Source of the DNA: Flagellimonas sp. HMM57
GTDB lineage: Bacteria; Bacteroidota; Bacteroidia; Flavobacteriales; Flavobacteriaceae
DNA length: 64,000 nucleotides
Reading direction: 5' to 3'
Assembly: GCF_021390175.1 (NCBI RefSeq)
Contig: NZ_CP090004.1
Coordinates: forward strand, 2,356,001-2,420,000
Made by a program: the position numbers and the translations under genes. Below are positions 34,527-44,603 of this stretch, one piece after another; positions within the stretch are counted from its first letter, which is position 1; every line of letters begins with the position of its first letter. The notes under the pieces were generated by a model. That model saw only the letters and a list, made by a program, of their open reading frames with translations, was not told the DNA's origin and searched no databases.

Positions 34527-36889
34527 TCCAATGAAATTTCTTGAGTATGGGAGAGGAGCGAGCCATCTTCTCCCATGCCTTCTATATAAACTTTTACTGA
34601 AGAAATATTGTCTTTTGGGATTTTGAAACCTACTTCACCCTTTTTATTGGTGGTTAATTTAGGTTGCCAATGAACAATACCATAATTTTCAAAAGCTTCA
34701 CCTTTGGTTGAGATGTACTTTGGACGATAGAAAGTTTTGGGTCTGGAAAAACTGTTTTTCACGAGCTTTTCGGCAAAATTCATTGATGATTTCCCTAAAG
34801 ATAACCCTGACTTCCAATAAATTCGAATAACTCCTCCGGGAGCATATATATCCCCAGACAAGCCTTGTGTTTCAAAATAAATCTCGTCTATCTGATTTAA
34901 GGGCACATAACGTAATTGGGCAATATCTTGTAAATGAAAATCATCGACGTAAACTCGAACAGGTCCTCTGCTAGGAATGATATTTCTTATAGACAATGCA
35001 CCTGGAATTCTTGTATCCACTCTGAATCCATTTCTTGCGATTAGGTCGGTTAAAAAAGGGCTTTTTTTCAGTTCCGCCTCATCTACTTTTACGCCTTTAA
35101 ACGCAAAATTAACGTTTGGACCTTTCCGTGTAAGTTTTTTTTCAATTCGTCCTTCAGTCAGTACAACCTCGTCCAAGGCTATAATATCTCCAGATGGTCT
35201 AAAAAGAGGGGTTTTATTGAGTCTTGTTGTAGTAGCCAACTTGTAATAATAAGGATGATTGTATTTCTTCAGAATGATTGAATCCTTTTCTACATCAAAG
35301 CTATTAAAATGAATATTTAAATCAGGTTTCCTCAATCCTCCTCTTTTTTTTCGGATGGAAAATTTAAGAGTATCACCATTTTGTGAAAACAAATCTGTTA
35401 ACTCTAGGTTTTGGGAATCGTACATATCAAGAAAAACCATGGAGTCATTATAATCTCCAATCAATACTAATCGCTCTTCTTTTTTTAGCTTTGAGGATAG
35501 TTTCAATTGGGCGTTTACCCCATGTTCGAAAGGATATGTGATTACGGGTTCCCCTTTAAAAATCAGTCCCCAGTCATAACTACTCCAGCCTTGCGTGAGC
35601 ATAGCCAAGTCCAGTTCATATTCCTTTATTCTATTGGAATCCGAAAAATATCGGGAAGAGTTTTCAATAGCTGATTTTAAATACGGGTGTAAGAGAAAGG
35701 AAGAAAAGATATTGGATTCATTAAGATTATTGGTGTTAGCGGCTGGTAAGGCAGAAACACTTAGTGAAATAGGAGTGTTTTTTTTGGTGTAAGCCTTTAT
35801 TTTCAAATAGACCGAGTCCTTTTTTGTTTTGCCCTTTGTCAAAGATGTATTGGCCAACCTAAGTCCATTGAAATTGAAAATAAGTCGTTCACTTATTGGT
35901 TCTAAGTTTTGGTTGAACAAGGTTATTATGTTCGTTCCAGGCAACAGATTTTTTTTGCTGATTTTAATATTTCTGGAGATACTGTCAAAGACAAAAGAAT
36001 TTAAGGTCATGATTCCATCACGATGGATGGCCAAATGAAATGAGTCTTTTTTGATGGTTTCAAAGGTCTTGTTGTTCGTATTTAATGAGACGATCAATTT
36101 CTCCTCCAAAATATTATTTATCGCCATGGCAACCCCATTAGACTTAGCTTCCGGAAGCTTTTTTTCAATAATACTCCCATCTATGAGAACTGTCTTTAAG
36201 GTATAGGTCATTTGTTTTTTGGGAAGTAGTTCAAACCGACCTAAACCCACCTCATTGGTAAAGACTTCGGTCAATTGATTATTTTCTTCATCATATACTC
36301 CTCCTTTTTGAATCTGTACTCCTCTACCATTACCATCCACAATGCGTAGGCCTACCATGTTATCCGTATCAGATATCAAATGCCCGCCTTCAGGAAGTAG
36401 TTGTAGGTCATGGTCTTTTTGGAGTGAATTGGACTCTGTTTCCTTATCGGAATCAACTATGGTAACTTTTTGAACAAATGGCGCATCCTCTTCGAAGTTT
36501 TTCATCCATTTGGTATCTGCTTTTATAAAGTACGTTCCAGGATTTAATGTAGAATCTATCTTAAAGCTTCCGTGAGTAATAGCTTGATCAAACAAAAAAA
36601 GGTCTTTGATAACTTGTTCTCCTTTGGAATTGTATAATCCGCAGTATAGGTTTTTTGTTGCATTGGAAGGATAATTACTTTTTTTATTGTAAGCATAGGC
36701 CGTCCACCAAATCTCATCCCCTTGAATAAAGGTAGTCTTATTTAAATGCAAATGAATGGACTCTCGACAGTGTTGGAAACGAGATTGGTATATCTTCTTT
36801 AGCTCTGTAGTCTCTTCCTTTTGAGCATTGAGGTTGAAATTAAAAAGAAGAAGTGGGACAAGAAATGTACTAATATGGATTTGGCTCAT
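34523..36889 (-). CDS. Large exported protein with MG2-like domain and TonB plug, no beta-barrel
   Basis: A 788-residue exported protein with signal peptide (STFLVPLLLFNFNLNAQ). The N-terminal segment IHLHLNKTTFIQGDEIWWTAY resembles an alpha-2-macroglobulin MG2 strand (about 45-150). The middle consists of beta domains. Residues about 590-700 form a TonB plug-like region (FLTDLIARNGFRV, RGPVRVYVDD, GGVIRIYWKSG). The end (about 730-788, IVHWQPKLTTNKKGEVGFKI) is again macroglobulin-like. No transmembrane barrel follows the plug. Such proteins are common in Bacteroidota; function unknown. It does not share a strand with the metal module and probably has its own promoter, which I could not locate. 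Confidence 0.8.
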   Translation of the reverse strand: MSQIHISTFLVPLLLFNFNLNAQKEETTELKKIYQSRFQHCRESIHLHLNKTTFIQGDEIWWTAYAYNKKSNYPSNATKNLYCGLYNSKGEQVIKDLFLFDQAITHGSFKIDSTLNPGTYFIKADTKWMKNFEEDAPFVQKVTIVDSDKETESNSLQKDHDLQLLPEGGHLISDTDNMVGLRIVDGNGRGVQIQKGGVYDEENNQLTEVFTNEVGLGRFELLPKKQMTYTLKTVLIDGSIIEKKLPEAKSNGVAMAINNILEEKLIVSLNTNNKTFETIKKDSFHLAIHRDGIMTLNSFVFDSISRNIKISKKNLLPGTNIITLFNQNLEPISERLIFNFNGLRLANTSLTKGKTKKDSVYLKIKAYTKKNTPISLSVSALPAANTNNLNESNIFSSFLLHPYLKSAIENSSRYFSDSNRIKEYELDLAMLTQGWSSYDWGLIFKGEPVITYPFEHGVNAQLKLSSKLKKEERLVLIGDYNDSMVFLDMYDSQNLELTDLFSQNGDTLKFSIRKKRGGLRKPDLNIHFNSFDVEKDSIILKKYNHPYYYKLATTTRLNKTPLFRPSGDIIALDEVVLTEGRIEKKLTRKGPNVNFAFKGVKVDEAELKKSPFLTDLIARNGFRVDTRIPGALSIRNIIPSRGPVRVYVDDFHLQDIAQLRYVPLNQIDEIYFETQGLSGDIYAPGGVIRIYWKSGLSLGKSSMNFAEKLVKNSFSRPKTFYRPKYISTKGEAFENYGIVHWQPKLTTNKKGEVGFKIPKDNISSVKVYIEGMGEDGSLLSHTQEISLD

Positions 36890-36965
36890 TTTGTTTTCTT
36901 TTAAAATACAAAAAAGAGCTCTGCCTGAAAATCACTTTATCAAGGATTTAACACGTCTATGCTAC

Positions 36966-36999
36966 AAAAAAACCGCACCTAATTTGGTGCGGTTTTTTC
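36966..36999 (-). terminator. Rho-independent terminator of groESL
   Basis: A perfect 9-bp stem AACCGCACC / GGTGCGGTT (36971-36979 with 36986-36994) with a six-base loop. On the minus strand a run of seven U follows, 28 bases after the groEL stop. T-runs on both sides make it symmetric. Confidence 0.92.
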
Positions 37000-37022
37000 T
37001 ATTAAAATCAATATTCTTCGAA

Positions 37023-38663
<1,641 letters not shown>

Positions 38664-38677
38664 CTAGTTGATTTTTA

Positions 38678-38956
38678 TTAAACAATTGCTAAAATGTCGC
38701 TTTCGCGCATCATCAAATAATCAGAACCATCTAGTTTTAGTTCTGTACCGGCATATTTTCCATAAAGAACGGTATCGCCCACTTTTACAGTGATTGCTTC
38801 ATCTTTGGTGCCTGGACCAACGGCGACTACTTTTCCTTTTTGTGGTTTTTCTTTTGCGGTATCAGGAATGATGATTCCCGAAGCTGTCTTTGTCTCAGCT
38901 TCAACAGGTTCTATAAGAACTCTGTCTGCTAATGGTTTGATATTGACTTTAGCCAT
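38678..38956 (-). CDS. groES: Co-chaperonin GroES
   Basis: A 92-residue co-chaperonin that caps GroEL rings. [40 protein letters not shown] and the mobile loop region are present, ending in [12 protein letters not shown]. It leads the groESL operon. No CIRCE inverted repeat is visible upstream (38957-39043), so HrcA control is not supported; the promoter is not clear. Confidence 0.97.
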   Translation of the reverse strand: MAKVNIKPLADRVLIEPVEAETKTASGIIIPDTAKEKPQKGKVVAVGPGTKDEAITVKVGDTVLYGKYAGTELKLDGSDYLMMRESDILAIV

Positions 38957-39043
38957 TTTATTGATTTTTTGATTAATTTAAAAATTCTGAATTTTTTGGG
39001 CAGAAATTATGCCATTGGTTAAAAACTGACATTATTAGAAAAT

Positions 39044-39078
39044 AAAAATGCCAGCTTGTCACTCAAGCCGGCATTTTT
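39044..39078 (-). terminator. Rho-independent terminator of the secG operon
   Basis: A 14-bp stem with one G-U pair when read on the minus strand (39044-39057 with 39065-39078), seven-base loop, followed by a U-rich run. It lies 20 bases after the secG stop and isolates groESL from the upstream genes. Confidence 0.88.
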
Positions 39079-39098
39079 ATAGGATATTGTCATTGCTG

Positions 39099-39467
39099 TT
39101 AGTTGATCGTATCCGCTGGATTATCGTTTGTAGCAGGTGGAAGTTGTTCTGGAACTTCTTCTGGCACAGTCTCTGGAATTGTAGTTTCTACATCATCACC
39201 TTGTAATAGTTTGGAATCGGCTTGACTATAGCTTCCTTTAAGGGAAACATTGGAAACAAGGATCAAAACAATTAATAGGGATGCCAACGTCCAAGTACTT
39301 TTGTCCAAGAAATCCCCTGTTTTTTTTACGCCCCCAACTACTTGGTTGCCTCCACCTCCAAATGAAGAAGACAAACCGCCGCCTTTAGGGTTTTGAACCA
39401 TAATGACCAATACCAATAAAAGGCACACTATGATAATTAGTATTAAAAATATTGTAAACGTACTCAT
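39099..39467 (-). CDS. secG: Preprotein translocase subunit SecG
   Basis: A 122-residue inner-membrane subunit of the SecYEG channel. Two hydrophobic helices (about 4-22 and 54-72) flank the conserved MVQNPKGGGLSSSFGGGG loop. A Pro/Glu-rich C-terminal tail (about 95-122, TIPETVPEEVPEQLPP) is longer than the enterobacterial form and typical of Bacteroidota. It follows the TPR gene by nine bases. Confidence 0.93.
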   Translation of the reverse strand: MSTFTIFLILIIIVCLLLVLVIMVQNPKGGGLSSSFGGGGNQVVGGVKKTGDFLDKSTWTLASLLIVLILVSNVSLKGSYSQADSKLLQGDDVETTIPETVPEEVPEQLPPATNDNPADTIN

Positions 39468-39476
39468 GATTTTCTA

Positions 39477-40361
39477 TTATTCGTTTTCTTTCTGAAGCTT
39501 CTTTATTGTCCGAATTTGGTCTGCAAAGAAACCATTTTTTTCTGGATATTTCAAACTCAATATTTTAAAGGCTTGAATCGCTTTTTTATACTTTTTTTGC
39601 TCTAAATACACTTTAGCCAAAGTCTCTGTCATCAGCTCATTGGTATTCATCTTTGTGGACTCTTTTATCTTCACCTTTGCCTTTGAGTCTTCATTTGGAA
39701 CAATCTTGGGTTTGTTCTCTATAAACTTGTCCAATAAATCGAACTTTTTCTTTTTTTCCAACGCTGCCGTTTCTTCAGATTCGGTTTCTTCGGAAAGGTT
39801 TTTAGAGGCCAATTGCAACCACTCCGTAAAAGAGTGTTTTTCTTTTTTTGTAAAGGGAATTGGTTTTCCAATGTTCAAATCAACATCAGGGCTTTTTTTT
39901 TCTGATGGATCTGGTTTTTCTATTTCAGGCTTCTTAGATTTAAAAAGCTTTGGGTTCAGGATACGTTCCGCATCTTGAAGGTTCTGCGGCAAGGCACCCT
40001 CTTTAGATTCGCCAAGAATGGTCTCCATATCTGGATTGGGCTGAATTTCTTCAGAAACGGCCTTTTTATCTTCCAGCTTTTGGGTACGACCCATTATAGT
40101 GTCCGCAATATTGTTTTGGACAAATTCCTTGGACGTGACAAAATCAAAAAGTACATCTCTATCTGCGGTATGGGCAGCTGTAACCTTTAATGCGCTGTTG
40201 TATTTATAACTATCCAGGTTTTTAAGTCCTTTAAGATGTAGTGCTCTTGCAGTCTGAAAATAAGGGTATTCATCAATAATATCCTCTAACGCCTTTGTCT
40301 GTTTTGGTGACAGAATGGTATCTGATTTTTGAATAATTTGTATGAAGTCGGATACATTCAT
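39477..40361 (-). CDS. TPR-containing protein between lptE and secG
   Basis: A 294-residue cytoplasmic-looking protein without a signal peptide. The start at ATG 40361 (MNVSDFIQIIQKSD) is preferred over an upstream in-frame TTG at 40373. The first 75 residues form a conserved helical domain (DEYPYFQTARALHLKGLKNL). The centre is charged and low in complexity (about 110-225, many Lys/Glu/Ser). The C-terminus has one TPR (AKVYLEQKKYKKAIQAFKIL then SLKYPEKNG). It lies six bases after lptE. Function unknown. Confidence 0.82.
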   Translation of the reverse strand: MNVSDFIQIIQKSDTILSPKQTKALEDIIDEYPYFQTARALHLKGLKNLDSYKYNSALKVTAAHTADRDVLFDFVTSKEFVQNNIADTIMGRTQKLEDKKAVSEEIQPNPDMETILGESKEGALPQNLQDAERILNPKLFKSKKPEIEKPDPSEKKSPDVDLNIGKPIPFTKKEKHSFTEWLQLASKNLSEETESEETAALEKKKKFDLLDKFIENKPKIVPNEDSKAKVKIKESTKMNTNELMTETLAKVYLEQKKYKKAIQAFKILSLKYPEKNGFFADQIRTIKKLQKENE

Positions 40362-40366
40362 GGGGT

Positions 40367-40885
40367 CTACCAATTTCCTAGCGAAGCATTAAAAATATCT
40401 TGGGTGATACGATCAAAAATTTCTTCATGGGCTTGGGCCTGCACCGAGGCCAATGTAGCTGTTGCGTCAAAATCAAAAAAGAAGGAGAAACGTTTTTCAA
40501 AATCCACTTCTTCTTTTGTTTTATTAAAAAACCTAACATTAACGCTCATAGTAAGACGGTTTTGAGCTGTAAGTTGGTCTGCTGTTGCAGTCATGGGAAC
40601 AACCCTATATTCTACAATTTCTCCTTCGTACAACAAATCCCCGTTACTGCCCGTAAGCGCCAAACTTGTTAAGTTGGTAATTAATTCTTGCAAAGCATTG
40701 GTGAAATCCCTATCCAAACCAGGTTCAATGACAGAGCCCGGACTCTGGTCCGCGTAATTTTGGAAAAAATTCACCTGAAAACTTTTGGCCGTTCCAATGT
40801 CCGCTCCTGAGAAATTATATGCTCCGCAACCGTAAAGACATAGTACAAGGGAAAGGATTCCCAGTTTGTAGTTGCTTTTTCTCAT
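40367..40885 (-). CDS. lptE: LPS assembly lipoprotein LptE
   Basis: Outer-membrane lipoprotein that plugs LptD and completes LPS transport. The start at ATG 40885 places a standard lipoprotein signal (MRKSNYKLGILSLVLCLYGC) at the N-terminus with the lipobox Cys at residue 20; two earlier in-frame ATGs (40906, 40936, the latter overlapping the sigma-54 regulator) would push the signal inward. The following region YNFSGADIGTAKSFQVNFFQ and the NRLTMSVNVRFFNKTKEEVD strand fit the Bacteroidota LptE family. 172 aa. Confidence 0.85.
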   Translation of the reverse strand: MRKSNYKLGILSLVLCLYGCGAYNFSGADIGTAKSFQVNFFQNYADQSPGSVIEPGLDRDFTNALQELITNLTSLALTGSNGDLLYEGEIVEYRVVPMTATADQLTAQNRLTMSVNVRFFNKTKEEVDFEKRFSFFFDFDATATLASVQAQAHEEIFDRITQDIFNASLGNW

Positions 40886-40925
40886 CAGCTTTTGTTCTTG
40901 TGACATTTTCAAAAGATTTTGAAAT

Positions 40926-42200
40926 CTAGAGATCATATTGTTTGATTTTTCTGTACAGGGTCCTTTCTGAGATACCCAATTCCGTAGCTGCTGCTTTCCG
41001 TTTTCCCCTATTTCGCTCCAATGACTTTTTGATCAGTTCAATTTCTTTTTCCTGTAGCGATAAGGTCTCTTCCTCTTCAATTTCTTCAGCAAAATGATAA
41101 CGATCTTCCTGTGGTTGTGTTACTGTGGCACTGGTTGTTTCTACAATTGGCTCGGGTAAATGAAGCACTTCAGTTGTTCTGTTTTCTTGTGGTGGAATCT
41201 CATCCTCTTCATTTCCGTATATTTTTCTGATCAACGTCTCGTTTTCTTCCTGTACTTTCTCGGAATCATTGTTCTTTAGAAGCTCCAAGGTAAGTTTTTT
41301 TAAGTCGTTGAGGTCACCCTTCATATCAAATAACACCTTGTAGAGAATTTCCCTTTCATTGCTGAAGTCACTATCCTTTTTTGCTTGCCCTACAACAGCA
41401 GGTAGATTACTGGCATTGGCATTGGGTAGGTAACTGTTGAGCGTAGATGCCGTTATGGACCTATTTTCTTCTAAGACAGAAATTTGTTCTGCTATATTTC
41501 GTAATTGGCGGATGTTGCCCGGCCACCTATATTTTAACAATAATTGAACTGCATGTTCTTCTAGACGGATAGTGGGCATTTTATATTTCTGACCAAAATC
41601 TGAAGCAAACTTTCTAAATAACAAATGAATGTCCTCTTGGCGGTCACGGAGTGGGGGGATGCTTATTTCTACGGTACTTAATCTATAGTAAAGGTCTTCC
41701 CTAAATTTTTCTTTTTCAATGGCTTCGAACATATTTATGTTAGTGGCCGCTACAATCCGCACATCTGTTTTTTGCACTTGAGATGAACCTACTTTTAAGA
41801 ATTCACCATTCTCCAAAACCCTAAGCAGTCTTACTTGCGTGGTCAATGGCAATTCCCCAACTTCATCCAAAAAAATGGTTCCACCATCAGCTACTTCGAA
41901 ATAACCGCTTCGGGTTTGTGTAGCTCCTGTAAAGGCACCTTTCTCATGACCAAAAAGCTCACTATCTATAGTTCCTTCGGGAATGGCACCACAGTTTACC
42001 GCAATGTATTTAGCATGCTTTCTATGCGAAAGCGAGTGAATGATTTTTGGAATAGCCTCTTTACCAACACCGCTTTCCCCAGTTACCAGCACCGAAATGT
42101 CTGTTGGGGAAACCTGAATAGCCTTTTGCAAAGCCCGGTTGAGCTTTACATCATTGCCTATAAGTTCAAAACGTTGTTTTATGGATTGAACGTTTTCCAT
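40926..42200 (-). CDS. Sigma-54-dependent transcriptional activator without receiver domain
   Basis: A 424-residue cytoplasmic enhancer-binding protein. It begins almost directly with the AAA+ domain (about 12-250): Walker A GESGVGKE at 41-48, the sigma-54 contact loop GAFTGA at 88-93, Walker B GGTIFLDE at 106-113 and the LLKYRWPGNIRQLRNIAEQI segment. A long acidic linker (about 260-380) leads to a Fis-type helix-turn-helix (RKAAATELGISERTLYRKIK). There is no N-terminal receiver or PAS domain, so activity must be set by other means. It lies between miaB (4-base gap) and lptE. Confidence 0.92.
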   Translation of the reverse strand: MENVQSIKQRFELIGNDVKLNRALQKAIQVSPTDISVLVTGESGVGKEAIPKIIHSLSHRKHAKYIAVNCGAIPEGTIDSELFGHEKGAFTGATQTRSGYFEVADGGTIFLDEVGELPLTTQVRLLRVLENGEFLKVGSSQVQKTDVRIVAATNINMFEAIEKEKFREDLYYRLSTVEISIPPLRDRQEDIHLLFRKFASDFGQKYKMPTIRLEEHAVQLLLKYRWPGNIRQLRNIAEQISVLEENRSITASTLNSYLPNANASNLPAVVGQAKKDSDFSNEREILYKVLFDMKGDLNDLKKLTLELLKNNDSEKVQEENETLIRKIYGNEEDEIPPQENRTTEVLHLPEPIVETTSATVTQPQEDRYHFAEEIEEEETLSLQEKEIELIKKSLERNRGKRKAAATELGISERTLYRKIKQYDL

Positions 42201-42203
42201 GCT

Positions 42204-43667
42204 TTAATTGTTCTTTGAATATGCAACAGCCTCTCCTATCAACGTTGCAGAGGTACACTCATTTATTTTTACATTGACAAAATCCCCGACTTTGTAATTT
42301 TCCTTTGGAAAAACAACAACGGTATTTTGGGAATTTCTTCCCTTCCAATGCGCATCTGATTTTTTTGAAGGTCCTTCAATTAAAACTTCCTCGATTTTGC
42401 CAAGATGTTGTTGGGTTCTGAAGAGGGAATGTCGTTGTTGAAGATTTATGATATCGTTCAAGCGTCTTTTCTTGATATCCTCCGGGACATCGTCATCCAA
42501 TTTTCTTGCTGCCATGGTACCAGGCCTTTCTGAATATGCAAACATAAAACCAAAGTCATATTTTACATATTCCATCAAGCTCAAGGTGTCTTGATGGTCT
42601 TCTTCGGTTTCCGTAGGAAAACCAGCAATCATATCTTGGCTTATGGCACAGTCTGGGATGATTTTTCGAATACTATCGATCAATTCAAAATATTCTTCTC
42701 TTGTATGAAGACGGTTCATTGCCTTCAAAATTCTATCACTGCCACTTTGAACGGGAAGGTGTATGTAATTACAGATATTGTCATACTTGGCCATGGTCTC
42801 TATAACATCCAAGGTCATATCTTGTGGATTGGAAGTAGAAAAACGAATGCGCATTTTAGGCTGGGCACTTGCGGTCAATTCCAAAAGCTTTGCAAAATTT
42901 ACCGAAATGGCTTTTTGCATTTCCGAAGCTTTTTCAAAGTCTTTTTTTAATCCCCCGCCATACCAAAGGTAACTGTCCACATTTTGGCCCAGTAGCGTAA
43001 TTTCCTTGAACCCTTTTTTCCAAAGGTCATTGACCTCTTCTAGAATAGATTGTGGGTCACGACTTCTTTCGCGCCCCCTGGTAAACGGAACCACACAAAA
43101 GGTGCACATATTATCACAACCGCGTGTAATGGACACAAAGGCGCTTACCCCGTTCGAATTTAATCGCACTGGGGCAACATCGCCATAGGTTTCGTCCTTG
43201 GACAGTATTACGTTAACAGCGTTTCTACCCTCATCAATTTCTTGTATAAGATTGGGCAGGTCTTTGTAGGCATCTGGTCCCACAACCATGTCAACGATTT
43301 TTTCCTCTTCCAGAAATTTGCTTTTTAGACGTTCGGCCATACAGCCAAGCACTCCCACTTTCATTCCTGGATTTATCTTTTTGGCCGCGTTGAATTTTTC
43401 CAAGCGTTTGCGCACGGTCAATTCTGCTTTTTCTCTAATAGAGCAGGTATTGACCAATACCAAATCCGCTTCTTCCAGTTCTTGCGTGGTATTAAAACCT
43501 TCTTTCGCTAAGATTGAAGCTACAATCTCGCTATCGGAAAAATTCATCTGGCAACCATAACTCTCAATGTAGAGCTTTCTATTGTTGTCTTTGTTCTTCT
43601 CCAATGCCAAGGTGTTCCCTTGTTGGCTTTCATCTATAACTTTCTCTATATTTTCGTTCGCTGTCAT
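42204..43667 (-). CDS. miaB: tRNA-2-methylthio-N6-dimethylallyladenosine synthase MiaB
   Basis: A 487-residue radical-SAM methylthiotransferase that modifies A37 of tRNAs reading UNN codons. The N-terminal UPF0004 domain has [24 protein letters not shown] and [11 protein letters not shown], supplying the three cysteines of the auxiliary Fe-S cluster. The radical-SAM motif CxxxCxxC is [21 protein letters not shown] domain ends the protein (about 430-485). The promoter at 43685-43716 fits the consensus closely. Confidence 0.97.
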   Translation of the reverse strand: MTANENIEKVIDESQQGNTLALEKNKDNNRKLYIESYGCQMNFSDSEIVASILAKEGFNTTQELEEADLVLVNTCSIREKAELTVRKRLEKFNAAKKINPGMKVGVLGCMAERLKSKFLEEEKIVDMVVGPDAYKDLPNLIQEIDEGRNAVNVILSKDETYGDVAPVRLNSNGVSAFVSITRGCDNMCTFCVVPFTRGRERSRDPQSILEEVNDLWKKGFKEITLLGQNVDSYLWYGGGLKKDFEKASEMQKAISVNFAKLLELTASAQPKMRIRFSTSNPQDMTLDVIETMAKYDNICNYIHLPVQSGSDRILKAMNRLHTREEYFELIDSIRKIIPDCAISQDMIAGFPTETEEDHQDTLSLMEYVKYDFGFMFAYSERPGTMAARKLDDDVPEDIKKRRLNDIINLQQRHSLFRTQQHLGKIEEVLIEGPSKKSDAHWKGRNSQNTVVVFPKENYKVGDFVNVKINECTSATLIGEAVAYSKNN

Positions 43668-43684
43668 TTCGTTATAATGGGATG

Positions 43685-43716
43685 CAAAGATAATGCATAT
43701 TCTATGTTGGTGACAA
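43685..43716 (-). promoter_or_regulatory. Promoter of the miaB operon
   Basis: On the minus strand TTG (43716-43714), 21 bases, TATCTTTG (43692-43685), a full match to the Bacteroidota -33/-7 pattern. The -7 element is 17 bases before the miaB ATG. Confidence 0.6.
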
Positions 43717-43745
43717 TTTGGCAGTACATTTTAATACTATATTTA
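43717..43745 (+). promoter_or_regulatory. Promoter of the membrane-protein gene divergent to miaB
   Basis: TTTG (43717-43720), 17 bases, TATATTTA (43738-43745), one mismatch from TAnnTTTG. Its -33 element abuts that of the miaB promoter (CAATTTG at 43714-43720). The leader to the ATG would be about 45-50 bases. Confidence 0.4.
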
Positions 43746-43798
43746 GGTATTATTAAGTTATTGTTAGCCTCAATTTTAATTTAACCAATTAAGAATCT

Positions 43799-44524
43799 AT
43801 GAATATTGATGATTTATCCCAAAAAATAAGTGAAAGCAAGCCATTGGAATTTGGAAATGTTTTCAATAATTCCTTAGAGCTCTTTAAAAAAGTGTGGTTG
43901 GAAGGATTTGTAATCGTTATTTTGACTTTTGTGTCCATATTGCCATTTTATATTTTGCTTTATGTACCCATGTTGGCTTTTGGTATCGCAGACCCTGAAG
44001 CATTTCAAAATGAAGAGATGCCACCGGCTGCTGCATTGTTCATGCTTTTGTTTATGCCTGTTTTTCTATTGGGTGTAATGGTTTGCAGTTTGTGTTTGAA
44101 TGCGGGATTTTTAAGAATATGTTGGCTAAAAGATTTGAACCAACCGGTCGATGGCTATTTTTTTTACTTCAAAAAGGAATATTTGGTCAAGGCTTTATCG
44201 CTTTCATTGATCATGTTCGGGCTTAGTATTTTAGGGTTTTTGGCCTGTGGATTGGGTATGTTTTATTTAATTGTTCCTTTATCACTTTTCCCGGTATTCT
44301 TGGCTTTTGATAAAGAACTGAGTGCGATGGACATTACAAAGGCAAGTTTCGCCCTTGGGAACAAAAATTGGGGAGTTATTTTTGGATTACTCTTGCTAAT
44401 GGGAGTTATTGGCCAACTTGGAGTCTTGCTTTGCTTTGTTGGTGTATTCTTTACCGCAATGATTAGCAAGGTTCCTGCCTATTTTGTTTATAAAGAAGCA
44501 GTTGGTTTTCCATCCCGTTTGTAA
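43799..44524 (+). CDS. Multi-spanning membrane protein of unknown function
   Basis: A 241-residue inner-membrane protein. A soluble N-terminus (NIDDLSQKISESKPLEFGNVF, residues 2-22) is followed by about five or six hydrophobic segments from residue 38 onward, with a polar loop around residues 70-85 (DPEAFQNEEMPP). The LACGLGMFYLIVPLSLFPVF region has the look of a glycine-packed helix pair, and ITKASFALGNKNWG is a short cytoplasmic loop. I do not recognise the family. It is transcribed divergently from miaB. Confidence 0.75.
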   Translation: MNIDDLSQKISESKPLEFGNVFNNSLELFKKVWLEGFVIVILTFVSILPFYILLYVPMLAFGIADPEAFQNEEMPPAAALFMLLFMPVFLLGVMVCSLCLNAGFLRICWLKDLNQPVDGYFFYFKKEYLVKALSLSLIMFGLSILGFLACGLGMFYLIVPLSLFPVFLAFDKELSAMDITKASFALGNKNWGVIFGLLLLMGVIGQLGVLLCFVGVFFTAMISKVPAYFVYKEAVGFPSRL

Positions 44525-44603
44525 TTTTTTTAAGTTTACCACGCAACTTTGTTTAAGTTTTTTAATCTAAAGAATACTATTCTAACAAAAAAACTAAACA
44601 AAA

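Noticed and set aside
38957..39043. CIRCE element upstream of groES
   Set aside because: No TTAGCACTC-N9-GAGTGCTAA-like inverted repeat is present; control by HrcA is not supported.
39477..40361. Frameshift or fusion in the low-complexity TPR protein
   Set aside because: The charged central region looks odd, but the frame is continuous and the N- and C-terminal domains are well formed; it is probably a flexible linker.
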